Assembly (NCBI GenBank): GCA_036245525.1
Contig: BTPG01000003.1
Coordinates: forward strand, 136,836,640-136,900,639
Direction: 5' to 3'
Source: Semisulcospira habei
Lineage: Eukaryota; Mollusca; Gastropoda; Semisulcospiridae
Length of the DNA: 64,000 nt
The notes under the pieces are model-generated. The model was not told where the DNA came from and did no database searches. It saw only the letters and a list, made by a program, of their open reading frames with translations. Made by a program: the position numbers and the translations under genes. This document shows positions 23,980 through 34,333 of the stretch, one piece after another (the first letter of the stretch is position 1; every line of letters begins with the position of its first letter).

Positions 23980-24389
23980 GACGGAACAGGCCACCGGGGA
24001 ACGAGGCGCCTGGCGAGCCAAACGAAGATGAGGGGCCTAGGGAGCCGAATGGAGATGGGGGGCCTAGGGAGCCGAGCGAAGACGAGGGGCCTAGGGAGCC
24101 AAACGGAGATGGGGGGCCTAGGGAGCCGAATGGAGATGAGGGGCCTAGGGAGCCGAGCGAAGACGAGGGTCCTAGGGAGCCAAACGGAGATGGGGGGCCT
24201 ATGGAGCCGTATGGAGATGAGGGGCCTAGGGAGCCAAGCGAAGACGAGGGACCTAGGGAGCCAAACGGAGATGAGGGGCCTAGGGAGCCAAACGAAGACG
24301 AGGGGCCTAGGGGGCCGAGCGGAGATGAGCGGCCTAGAGGATCAAATGAAGAAGAGAGACGTAGGGAACCACCGCCGACGGGAAACTGA
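23980..24389 (+). CDS. IFI27-like: ISG12/IFI27-like gene, acidic tandem-repeat tail exon
   Basis: The acceptor CCCTTGTCCACAG (AG at 23978-23979) with phase 1 continues the frame of the previous exon. That frame is open to TGA at 24387-24389. It encodes about twelve nine-residue units of the GPREPNGDG, GPREPSEDE or GPREPNEDE type and ends REPPPTGN. Each unit is 27 bp. The tail is acidic, Pro/Gly-rich and probably disordered. Phase agreement and the stop before non-repetitive sequence support this model. Against it are the long intron and the fact that all frames of this repeat, on both strands, are open. Known Ifi-6-16 proteins usually lack such a tail. Confidence 0.55.
24011..24360. repeat. 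27-bp minisatellite inside the tail exon
   Basis: About a dozen 27-bp units built on GGGGCCTAGGGAGCC with two alternating variants (AACGGAGATG and AGCGAAGACG). A period of three codons preserves the reading frame. Confidence 0.9.
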
Positions 24390-24438
24390 GGCCCGACCAC
24401 CCGACACAGTAAACCTAAGCAGATACTTGCAGTATCTA

Positions 24439-24549
24439 CCCAATGCGCAATAGGCCATCGGGCTGACGTCGGCCACCGTTGGCCCGCGCACGACTGTGCG
24501 CGGGCTAACGGCGGCCGACATCAGCCCGATGGTCTTTTTGCGCATTGGG
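24439..24549. mobile_element. family A palindromic element, best preserved copy
   Basis: A 111-bp palindrome with termini CCCAATGCGCAA and TTGCGCATTGGG. Two ~55-base arms match at nearly all positions around GCGCACGACTGTGCGC, with almost no loop. It lies 50 bp after the stop codon of the tail exon, so it could be transcribed in the 3' untranslated region. Confidence 0.9.
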
Positions 24550-24679
24550 TCAGTACTGACCATTAATTTGTCTCTCTATGTCGAATTGCTAACGACAGTA
24601 GGCCTTACATGCTCCCAACACGGTGTCCGAAATGTTAACCTACGTAAATGATTGTGATGCCCTGTTTAAAATGTTCATT

Positions 24680-25870
24680 TTTTGCTGTAGGCTGATGATA
24701 CAGTGCTATGCTCCGAGTCTGTAAAAGGTTTGCATGCTGCCCTTCATGCACTGTCTGACTGCTTTCCGAACGTTAACTGGCACATTAACGTAAACATTGA
24801 CACGACTACAGTAGTTATCTTTTCAAAGGGTAAGATACGAAACAAAAAAACAAACAAACAAAAAAAAAAAACCCAACAAAAAACAACCTTTGCTTTTAAT
24901 GAGAGACATCTGGAGGTAGTTTATGACTACAAATATCTTCGGTTGAAACTTAATTACAATAATAAATTTACAATTGCGCAAAAAAGAATTACATGTAAGT
25001 GCATCAAGGGCAATGTTTGCACTCCTGAAGAAAAGTGAAAAGCGTATGCTTCTTCTAGAAATACAAATTGGCCTATTTGACCGACTAGTGTCACCTATAC
25101 TTTTGTTTGGCAGTGAAATATGGGCGTTAGAGCTTGCCTCAAAACTACAGCTATGGGATTATAAGATAGTGCTTGGCGTAAGAAAATCTACACCCACCTT
25201 ATTTATCTATGGCGAACTTGGAAAATTTCCAATGGAATTACATGCCAAAGCAAGGAATTTGTATTTTTGATATAGGATTGTCACAAACAGTAATAATTGC
25301 AAATTTTCTGTAGCCATGCATAGATTTCTGCTGACGCTGTTTGAGGAGCGAAAATTTGAGTCCAATTTTATAAGGTCTGTCAAGATTAGCTGGGAAGAAT
25401 TCGGCCTCAGTGGATTTGGATTAATCAGAATAATTTAGATTATAGTTACACATGGTATAAAGAAAAGATTAAGCGGTGCCTCCAGGACCGGTATATTCAA
25501 CAGTGGTATGTTGATGTGGAGTCATCCGAATGTTGTTATAATTATAGGATGTTCAAAGCAAAGTTTGGTATGGATGACTACATTTGTAAATTATCTGAAA
25601 ACCTAGCAAAATCAATGTTACACTTTAGAACACTTAACCACTCTCTACCTGTACAGTCACTCCGATATAGAGGGATTAGTAGGTAAAACAGTATGTGATA
25701 AATGTAACAGTGGGGATATTGAGGATGAAATCCATTATTTATTTTGCTGCCCTTACTTTGCTGAAAAGCGTAAACTGTGTTTAAAAAAAATACTGTTACA
25801 GCACACACAATTCAATCAGATTTGAACAGCTACTTGGTAAAACTGTCCTATTGAAATTAGCTCAATTTAT
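24680..25870 (+). mobile_element. Jockey/CR1-like LINE fragment, decayed
   Basis: Plus-strand frames encode ADDTVLCSES (catalytic motif), VVYDYKYLRLKLNYNNKFT, LFDRLVSPILLFGSEIWAL and YGELGKFPMEL, then IEDEIHYLFCCPYF. These follow the order of the reverse transcriptase thumb and C-terminal region. Several frameshifts and an A-rich insertion (24840-24890) disrupt it. The 5' part and endonuclease are absent. Confidence 0.7.
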
Positions 25871-26261
25871 GAAGCAGATACTGAAATAATTCTAACGCCC
25901 ACATTGGGTAGCTGTTTCATGTTGCCCTCCTCAAACTCACGCACTAGTGTGCAAGTTCTGATGGCTTGCCAGATTATACCATATGTATGTACAAGACAAT
26001 TGGTGTTGTATGGTAAACGATCAGAAGCACATATATTATTGTCCATTTTTGCTTCCCTTTTGTGTCGTTTTTTGCTATTGTTTGTTTGTTGTTTTGTTTT
26101 TTTGTTTTTCTTTTCTGTGTTTTTGTAGCTGTTGTTTGCTTTTAGGCGCTTACTGTAAACCAGGTTGTTTAGCTTATTTATTACCAAGTCAGAATCGCTA
26201 CCCGAATGGTTAATTTCTCAAAGGTACCCTACGTGATGCATACACTCTCATTTCCTGTTAC

Positions 26262-26425
<164 letters not shown>

Positions 26426-26470
26426 TCCAAGTGGGCCGGAGACTGAAATAAACTGAAACTGAAACTGCGC

Positions 26471-26700
26471 TATGACTCCTTCACTGCCGAGAAAAGCTGA
26501 ACACCGTCCAACTGCATGAGACACGGATCCACATGAGCCCACGTAAATGCATGAGCTCAAATGGATCTGTGCCTCTTTCGGACCTCCGTTTTGTAATCAC
26601 GTTCCTTGGCTTGGAGTTAACAACAATTTCAGTGACACGAGATGTGTTCAGGGGAAGGGGAATGGGTTGCAAGACTCAGTAAAGGGAAAGGGTTTTAAGA
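26471..26700. mobile_element. family C element, degenerate ends
   Basis: It begins 'gactccttcactgccgagaa', like the starts of the complete copies. The core at 26514-26575 (GAGACACGGATCCACATGAG mirrored by GAGCTCAAATGGATCTGTG) is diverged. The right boundary is uncertain. Confidence 0.6.
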
Positions 26701-26785
26701 CTTACTAACGATCACCCTTGGCGGAAAAAGTACAGAAGAGGATGATGGTTTGATCAAGATGGTTAAAGTGTAGTGTCTGACCAGT

Positions 26786-26832
26786 AAGCAATAGGTCCTC
26801 GGGGCGACGCACTTGGCCCGCGCACGGCTGAC
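26786..26832. mobile_element. family A fragment
   Basis: 'agcaataggtcctcgggg' and TTGGCCCGCGCACGGCTGA correspond to the left arm and centre only. Confidence 0.55.
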
Positions 26833-27560
26833 TTCGAATCTGCATGATGCTACTCTTTAAATGTTGAACATTTTTGTACACAGAGCTAAATCCAATATGG
26901 CGGCCAGATCAAAGGTCAGATTGTTGTTAAGGGCTTTTTATCAGTATCAACTAAAGCCAGAGCGTTGAAATTTGATAGGATGAATGTTCTTAGTAAGATC
27001 GGTTTTTTTCATGCCCCATTTGAATGACCTTCTTTAAAGGTCAAGGTCACCAAAACTCAGGGGACGGCTAAAAGTGCCCTATGTGGAGACATACTTTGCA
27101 ATGAAAGGGGTATTTAGAACTCGTTGAGTTGATTCCAAATAATTGTAGGTGCTCAGTTTGAATCTACGTGATGATTCTTTGTGAATGTTGAACATTTCTG
27201 TACACAGAGCTAAATCCAATATGGCCGCCAGATCAAAAGCCAGATTAGTGTTATGGGCATTTTCTCAGTAACAATCAAGGTGAAAGCGTTCAAACTGGGT
27301 ACGATGAATGTGCTTAGTAAGACCTTACTTTTTATTCTTCTTGAATTTCTTACTGAAAGGTTAAGGTCACACATTTTAATGACCTCACTGAAAGGTCAAG
27401 GTCACACGATCATATGAAAGTCAAACGTGCAGTGAAGGGGTTATCAACTGGTTGAGTTGATTCCTAATGATTTCGGGCGCTCATTTAATATTCGAATGAT
27501 GCCACTACGTTATTTATTTTAGCATTTGTTTATAATTATAACACAAAATCCAAGGTGGCC
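26833..27560. repeat. ~330-bp tandem repeat with paired TGACCT/AGGTCA sites
   Basis: Two full units and a partial third begin near 26833, 27160 and 27490. They share 'gatgcta...gttgaacatt', 'gagctaaatccaatatggc' and 'ggccgccagatcaaa'. Each carries a 'gaccttctttaaaggtcaag' type inverted pair of AGGTCA half-sites. Single copies occur at 20.8 kb and elsewhere in the window. Confidence 0.7.
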
Positions 27561-27849
27561 GCATCGCATATACAATGTGAATGGATGGTTTATGTATATA
27601 TGGCAAATAGTCACGTACAGTTCCACTGGAATTGTATGTTTGGGCGATAAATGTATGACAAATATATGCGAGTGCTTAGTTGTTGTTTTTTTTCATGAGA
27701 TAGACTCTCACTGATTGAATGTTCCTAACTTGAGTTCGTTCACTGTAAAATCAGCCTGTTGTACTGCTAAATCGACATTATAAACTGTTTCTGCTATTGA
27801 AAACCAAGATTACACGTACTTCACTCTGAGTCCGTCTACTCTGTGTTCT
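27561..27849. other. no recognised feature
   Basis: AT-rich sequence with a 62-residue plus ORF (27526-27714) that has no family resemblance. Confidence 0.4.
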
Positions 27850-29640
27850 GGATCATTGCAGTGAAAGGATTGCAACACGGTTCACGTCCTTTGCATTTGC
27901 AAAAGCCTGTGCAAGTTAGCTTGAGCTTGACGCAGGTGCAGCGTGACGTTCCACAGTTTTTCTTGCAGGTGCAAGTTCAAGACAGAGTCCGGGTTTACTT
28001 TTCAGTCTCAGCAGGTACAGCGGGTACAAACCGGACCATCTGCCTTCCACCCGTTGTCCAGTGGGTTAATGTCATGTGGCGATGGTGAACTGGCGGCCTG
28101 TCACATCTGATGACGGGCACGAAGTGGGCTTCAACGCTTGGTGCCGTCATTGACAGGATGCAGAGCTTGGGCGCAACATGTCTTTTACCAGCAGTTTTCC
28201 TCCTGATGACACTGGCCCGTATTTTTGTCACGCTTATACAAAGCCATACAACATAACTGTATACCGCAAACAGGCATGAATCACATCTTGTTTCGTGTCA
28301 GAAATGATCCCCACAACACACTATCGAACAACTCGAGCTTTTTTTACTGCTGTCGTTTTCCAAATAAAGGAGGGCACATTGTCACATTCTGTCATCTGGA
28401 CCATATACCACAAGTATGTTGGACATGACGCTTTGGTGCTGCTGCACAAGATCATTCACGTTTATCACGCTTGAGCTGTCGCCCATGGAAGTTGATTCCA
28501 TTGTGACAGCGACAGTTGGCGACCATTTGTTCTGTGGTGCAGGTGGTGCGCCAATACCACGAACAGATCTGTGTCATCTGACACAACCCCGATGCTCGAG
28601 TGTCCGGCCCTGGCTTCCTCAATAACGGGGTATGCCATCAGGTTGCCGGCCTCTTCATGAGTGAGGGCAGTTGGAAGAACAGGATGGTGCAGGAGTATAG
28701 GATATAGACCAGGTCCAGTGACTATGTTGCGTTTGTCAGGAGAAGGGCCATTGTGCTGAGTTTCGTCACATCATTGTGATGATCTATGTCTTGTTCTCAA
28801 CTACATTAAGAAAGACTGTCTGTTTTGGTAGCGGTGACTCCCCTGATCAACTGCACACATGGTACATGCTCTGCGGTCGTGCTGACCGGCAGCATGGCTT
28901 GGTGCTACCGGCGAAGTACCCTTAAAAAGCCACATGGGTCACTGCAGATGCACTGTCTGACAGTCATCCACCCGTGCTGGCAAAAACAAAACACATGCAT
29001 CGGGAATAATGACAGCTCGGTGATCCTGACCTCGTATTCCTGACACGACTTGTAACTTGCTCTTTAGAGCAGACTTTGCTGTAGTGCACATTTGACCCTA
29101 TTCATCAATCGATGCTGTTAGATGCTGTGCTAACTCGTGGGCAAAGGGAGACAGTATCTCTTGAGACAGCCATGATCTCTGGAACTATTGTATAAATGAA
29201 CTCAGGAACAGTGGTTCCATGACTGATCTTTTTTGTCATTCTTCTTCACTTTCTTGTTGATCTTGCTGTGAAAACCGGCTGGTGATCATCAAACTGCTGC
29301 CGTTGCGAGGCTTTGATTTCCAGACCATTGTGAATGTTGACAGCAACTTCGTCCACGATACGTCCAGTGTGTATGTTGATAAGCCCGGCTGGGCATTTTT
29401 CTGTCTCGAAGTGACATAAATGCAGGTGGAGAGCGTCTCTCTTAACCTCGTCCTGTCCTCAGCATGCTCCTTGTTGCGGCAGTGTTGATCTTTGTGAACA
29501 GTGATAGCGCGCTGGGCGCCCTCTTCCTTCAAAGCCTCCACATCATTCAAGATCTGGGAGAAAATGCTCTTGGAGTAAGTTCATCTGGCAAGAGTAGACT
29601 CGTTCAGAGTGGAACCTATGATTCCTGAAGTACCTTTGCC
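27850..29640 (-). pseudogene. decayed gene of the invertebrate 'DTD' family with Cys-rich tail
   Basis: Read on the minus strand, N to C: YSKSIFSQILNDVEALKE, then AEDRTRLRE (about 29430-29580), then THEEAGNLMAYPVIEEA followed by VVSDDTDLFVVLAHH (28540-28655). A terminal TCTCKKNCGTSRCTC-type Cys cluster lies at 27885-27985. The THEEA...DDTD-x-FV order and Cys-rich end are found in large, uncharacterised invertebrate and fish proteins with a PIN-like nuclease fold; that identification is from memory of the family. Frequent stops and frameshifts separate the parts, so this copy is dead. A second copy fragment lies at 21.1-22.3 kb. Confidence 0.6.
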
Positions 29641-29916
29641 ATAACGCATGTATGCTGTTTCAATGCACTGGTCTGACCAAATCCTGCTCCAGACACACAA
29701 CACTTGTGACGAATGGTGAGGTAACCACTGTCATAAATCGTGTTAAATTACAAAAATACATGAGAGAGAGAAATTCCACTCGAATGCGAGGTTGTTTACT
29801 GACAGTCGGAAGCATGGATAATTGCTTCCCCTGAATCTCTACGTCACATGTAAAGTTTGGGGTCCTTTCAAAGGTGTACTTCATGCTAATACTTTTTACA
29901 GTTGAAGACAAAATCG

Positions 29917-30091
29917 TTGTATTACGAGTTAGGCTTTGCCAGTGGTTCTTGTCGCCTCGAGGCTCCGGTCAAGGGTGTCAATGTTAGAGGTAAAAGTCTA
30001 AAGCCCTCGACTCTTACCTCCGACATTGACACCCCTGACCGGACCCTCGAGGCGTCAAGAACCACAGGCAAAGCCTAACTCGTAATACAAC
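29917..30091. mobile_element. 175-bp foldback element
   Basis: TTGTATTACGAGTTAGGC and TTTGCC...TGGTTCTTG on the left are mirrored by CAAGAACCACAGGCAAAGCC and TAACTCGTAATACAA on the right. Internal arms GTCAATGTTAGAGGTAA / TTACCTCCGACATTGAC also pair. The loop is about 20 bp. It is not related in sequence to families A-C. Confidence 0.85.
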
Positions 30092-30596
30092 TAATAATAT
30101 ATGAAGTTTGCTGTAGCTGGAAAATAATTGTGATTAAATATTTTCAGATGAAAAGTTTGATAAGTTTCACCCTGGGTTTCAACAGTGGCTTTTCCTCCTC
30201 ATAAAAATGTCATAGGTATTCTAAGCGGAGCAACTTAAGTAGATCATCTGACCCTTCACACCATGTTTATTTACTGTATTTGTGTTTAGGTGTAAGTCAA
30301 CTTCAAATTAACATGTGAGTTCAATTCTCTTTATAGTACTTTGAGCCAATTCCAAAAAGTTGGGTAAGTGCGCCATTTGATACTGGGATCCAACAGTCAG
30401 CTTTCCCCCTTCTTAAAACTGTCATAGTTATTTCAAGTGGACCAACTTAAATAGCTAAGCAGATCCTTCACATGTTATGTACAGTGCTTTGGGATCTATA
30501 TTTTGTCTGAGCATGACAGTCTATAGAACCTGTCATTAGAGATGCAGCATGTGTTTGAAAATAGTTGAACATAGCTTATCACATTTTTAAAGGGTG
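30092..30596. other. no recognised feature
   Basis: AT-rich. Two diverged copies of a ~190-bp segment are visible ('cagtggcttttcctcctc' with 'cataggtattctaagcgg' and 'cagctttcccccttctta' with 'catagttatttcaagtgg'). Confidence 0.4.
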
Positions 30597-31340
30597 TGAG
30601 CCTGTGACAAAACGTCATTCGTGTAACAACCGACATGTTTTTATTCGAAGAAAACCGCACTACAACAGACAATTAGTTCTTTTGTGATTCCGCTTTGAAG
30701 ACATTGTTGTTGGAACACTGGCATTTCTCACAGAGTTTCCTTTTCACCACAATGGACTAATCTATAGATGATTTGCATGTGTATGTCCAATAGTATGTCC
30801 AGTGTGACAACAAACATTTTTCTCTACTGAGTGACAGGAAAATGTTCTTCAGTCATTTTTCTTAGATGAGATAACAGAAATACAGACGACTGAAGAACTT
30901 TTTTTGTGTAAAATGTGGTAATCACACGAAGAACAGTGTATTTCTGATTTAATTTGACTATGTCCACCATAACAAACAACACTGATCGTTACAGAAAAAA
31001 TAATTTCAAAAGGAATAAAATACTCTTCATACTTCCACCTGTGAGAACAGGTTATACAATTAATTTCTTTTGAAAGAGAATAATTTAAAAAAAATAAACT
31101 GACTTAATGTGATCATATTTATCACCGTATGCGGCCCACCAAAACAACCAACATTTTCAGAAAGGGCCAGATTTAATTATTTGTTGCTGGAAATCATCTG
31201 TTTCTGCATTCACATTAACTAATTTTACGTGCCCACATGCCAGATACATCAAAACTAACCAGTGCCTAAAATAAGCCTATTTTAAAGACATCTCTGTTGG
31301 TTGTTACTTTTGGTACAAACGACCTTTTGTCACAGGCTCA
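30597..31340. mobile_element. 744-bp element with terminal inverted repeats (family G)
   Basis: The left end TGAGCCTGTGACAAAACGTC matches the reverse complement of the right end GACCTTTTGTCACAGGCTCA, followed inward by 'gtaacaacc' / 'ggttgttac'. The interior is AT-rich and non-coding. A second, partial copy begins at 44067 in the opposite sense. Target duplication is not clear. Confidence 0.75.
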
Positions 31341-31478
31341 TGTACATGTGTGTCTGAGCTAGTTATATGCGCTTATTGTGTGATAAATTCTAGGATTAAA
31401 GCGAAGGAGTATTTAAACTGCAGCACTTAACTAAACACACCACATACATAGCAGACTGAATTTATGCTTAGACATGCA

Positions 31479-31481
<3 letters not shown>

Positions 31482-31562
<81 letters not shown>
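31482..31562. repeat. (AC)n microsatellite
   Basis: About 40 AC units followed by 'atgcacatgcatgcattc'. Confidence 0.95.
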
Positions 31563-31564
<2 letters not shown>

Positions 31565-31809
31565 CACATGCATGCATTCTCACACACCCGCACACAAACG
31601 AACATACACTTGCATGTAGCAAATACTCTATACACTAAATTTGAAAAATATGTTTATGGAACATTGAATACAACATCATTAAATACGCATCTGAAACAAA
31701 ATGAAACAAAATAGTATGATGCATCACCCTAAAGCTCCTGAAACAACACCAATTCTTTTAGAATTTGCAGTAAACTCTGCAAATTACACAGTTTCGCAGT
31801 CCCTAGCAA

Positions 31810-31827
31810 CCCTCCCCCCCCCCCCCC

Positions 31828-31871
<44 letters not shown>
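31810..31871. repeat. poly(C)-poly(A) tract
   Basis: A run of C is followed by more than 40 A. Flanking sequence has no gene. This could be a retroposed tail or a sequencing-prone homopolymer. Confidence 0.8.
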
Positions 31872-31873
<2 letters not shown>

Positions 31874-32042
31874 ACACAAAAAACAAAAAACAAACAAAAA
31901 ATACAACATGTGCACGTTAGTGATCATGCTTTATTACACTACTAGCTATCCAGGTGAACTGATTGCGAACACATATAATTTTTATTATAATTATTATTTT
32001 AACAAGGGTAGTCATCATGGCTTGACTTCGCGAACGAAGATT

Positions 32043-32720
32043 CTATAGGGCTTGCCCACGTCGTCTGCAGGCATTTTCGTGACTGCGGAGGCCAATCCGG
32101 GACAGGCAGGTTCGACCGCAGTGGCTGCAGGGGAAGGTCTGGTCAGTGTTCTGAGTTACGACAACTCTGTTTTTTCTCCTGAGCCGCTTGTCTTGGAGGG
32201 TAGCTCTGCGAGAGTCCTCAAATGAGACGGCTGCCTTGTGAATGGTGGAGCGCCAGGTGTCACGGTCCGCAGCAAGCGAAGACCACTGGCGGTGGTCGAT
32301 TTGGCAGGCACTAAGTGACTTCTTGAGACCGTCTTTGTATCTCTTCTTTGGTGCCCCTCTGTCTCGGTGTCCAGTGGCGAGCTCGCCGAACAGAGTGATC
32401 TTGGGTAGGCGATGATCCTCCATCCTGGAGACGTGCCCCGCCCAGCGAAGCTGTGTCCGCAGCAGCAAAGCCTCGATGCTCAAAGTTTCCGCCTGTTCAA
32501 GGACCTCGACGTTGGTGACATAGTCACTCCAGTGAATGCTGAGGATGGTACGCAGGCAGCGCTGGTGAAAGCGTTCGAGGAGTCGTAGTTGGCTGCGGTA
32601 GAGGGCCCAGGACTCGGAACCGTACAGCAGGGTGGTGAGGACGACAGCTCTGTACACGCTGATCTTGGTGCCTTTTTTCAGCTGTTGATTGTGCCACACC
32701 CGCTTGAATAGTCGCCCGAA
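32043..32720 (-). mobile_element. LINE C-terminal fragment with a C2H2 zinc finger
   Basis: The minus frame encodes KKGTKISVYRAVVLTTLLYG, LERFHQRCLRTILSIHW, LLLRTQLRWAGHVSRMED and a final FPCSHCGRTCLSRIGLRSHE finger of C-x2-C-x12-H type. This is the 3' coding end of a non-LTR element with a terminal zinc finger. The open frame continues to 32900 through unrelated acidic sequence, so the ORF there is a chance fusion. Confidence 0.75.
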
Positions 32721-32901
32721 AGCACGTCTTTTCTCTGTCATGTTCATTGATTCCTGTGTTGTTGACTTGCTACTTGCTTCATTCACAGGTGCTGTTTCCC
32801 CCGAGACCTCTCTGCCAGTTTCTGATGTGTCTTCATTGTCAAAGTCAATCTCTTCATCATCGCCCAGCTCAGCTCTAATGCAACTCTCAAAATCTGTCAT
32901 C

Positions 32902-34333
32902 CCATTGTTAACACTGACTCGGGCAACATCTCCCTTCTTACGCTACTCGATCTCTCTGCCACCTTCGACACCATAGACCACTCTATCCTCCTCCACCGCC
33001 TTCACCACTCCTTTGGCATCACTGACTCTGCTCACTCCTGGTTTCTCTCCTACCTCTCTGACAGACAGCAGTCCGTCACAATCGACGGCGTCTCCTCCAA
33101 CCCAGTCAGGCTCTCCTGAGGCGTTCCACAGGGGTCCGTCCTGGGCCCGGTCCTTTTCACACTCTACACCTCTCTCCTGTCCAACATAATCCAGTCTCAC
33201 CACATACACCACCACCTCTATGCTGACGACTCACAACTACTAGACAAAGACAAACTCGACAACACTCAGACACTACTGACTCGAACGGCTGACTGCTATG
33301 AAGACGTGAAAAACTATATGACAGAAAACAAGCTCAAACTGATCGACGACAAAACGGAAGCCATGCTGGTAGGCACTCGCCAGAAACTTTCCCAGCTCCC
33401 TCCCTACCTTCAACTCGACAGCACCCCCATCTCCCTCTCTGACTCGGTCAGGAACCTTGGCGTTATCCTAGATTCCTCTCTTTCCATGACCAGCTTCGTC
33501 TCCGCCATGGCCCAGGCATGTTATTTCCACCTCCGCCGCATCAATCAGATCAGAAAATACCTCACTACCGAAGCTGCCACCAAACTCGCTGTCTCTCTCA
33601 TCTTATCTCGCATCGACTACTGCAACTCTCTCCTTTCCGGCCTTCCCCACTCTCACTCTCCAGCGCTTCCAGAACAATGCTGCCTGCCTCGTCCTCAGAA
33701 AGAAAAAATCCGACCACACCACTCCCCTGCTCAAGCTCCTTCACTGGCTCCCCATCCCCCAACCACTCTCACTCTCCAGCGCGTCCAGAACAATGCTGCC
33801 CGTCTCGTCCTCAGAAAGAAAAAATCCGACCACATCACTCCCCTGCTCAATCTCCTTCACTGGCTCCCCATCCCCCAACGCATCCAATACAAGATTCTGT
33901 CTCTCTGCTACAAATCCCTGAACAACTACGCTCCTACCTATCTCTCCAACTTACTTCACCCCTACACTCCTTCCCGCTCCCTCTGCTCCACCTCCGACCC
34001 TCTCCGCCTCCTCATCCCCCGCACCAAACTCAGCACTTTCGGCCCCCGCTCCTTCTCAGTATACGGTCCATCCACCTGGAACACTCTCCCACTCTCTCTC
34101 CGTCAGAAACACTCTCCTCCTTCCAGTCCGCCCTCAAAACACACCTCTTTCAACAGTTCTAGCACTATATCACCACACTCCCCACCCTAAGCAGACTGTC
34201 TAATGTATTTCACTATTTGGGGTACGTGAGTGGTTGTCTAAAGCGTGGGCATGCGTGGGCGAGTTGTGAGTGCGCGCTTAGAGTTATAATTATTATAAGA
34301 TAAGCGCATTATAAATACCGTAATTATTATTTA
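32902..34333 (+). mobile_element. L2-like LINE, 5'-truncated
   Basis: Plus frame: SLLTLLDLSATFDTIDHSIL, LSDRQQSVTIDG, a TGA at about 33118, [17 protein letters not shown] and YADDSQLL (catalytic). Then the conserved C-terminal [20 protein letters not shown]. The 3' end carries 'agataagcgcattataaata' and an (ATT)n tail, typical of L2. A ~116-bp internal direct duplication (33649-33764 and 33765-33880) repeats the PEQCC/RKKKSDH segment. Because of the stop and duplication it is inactive. The tail abuts the recombinase gene's stop. Confidence 0.85.

Noticed and set aside
23960..24400. Antisense ORF of Gly-Pro-Ser-Ser repeats
   Set aside because: It is open only because the 27-bp minisatellite lacks stops in every frame; the plus-strand frame agrees with the splice phase.
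23860..24453. 197-codon plus-strand ORF in another frame over the minisatellite
   Set aside because: It starts in non-homologous upstream sequence and does not match the phase-1 junction of the ISG12-like exons.
32721..32900. Acidic N-terminal extension of the zinc-finger LINE ORF
   Set aside because: LINE homology stops near 32720 and the acidic part looks like unrelated sequence joined by chance.
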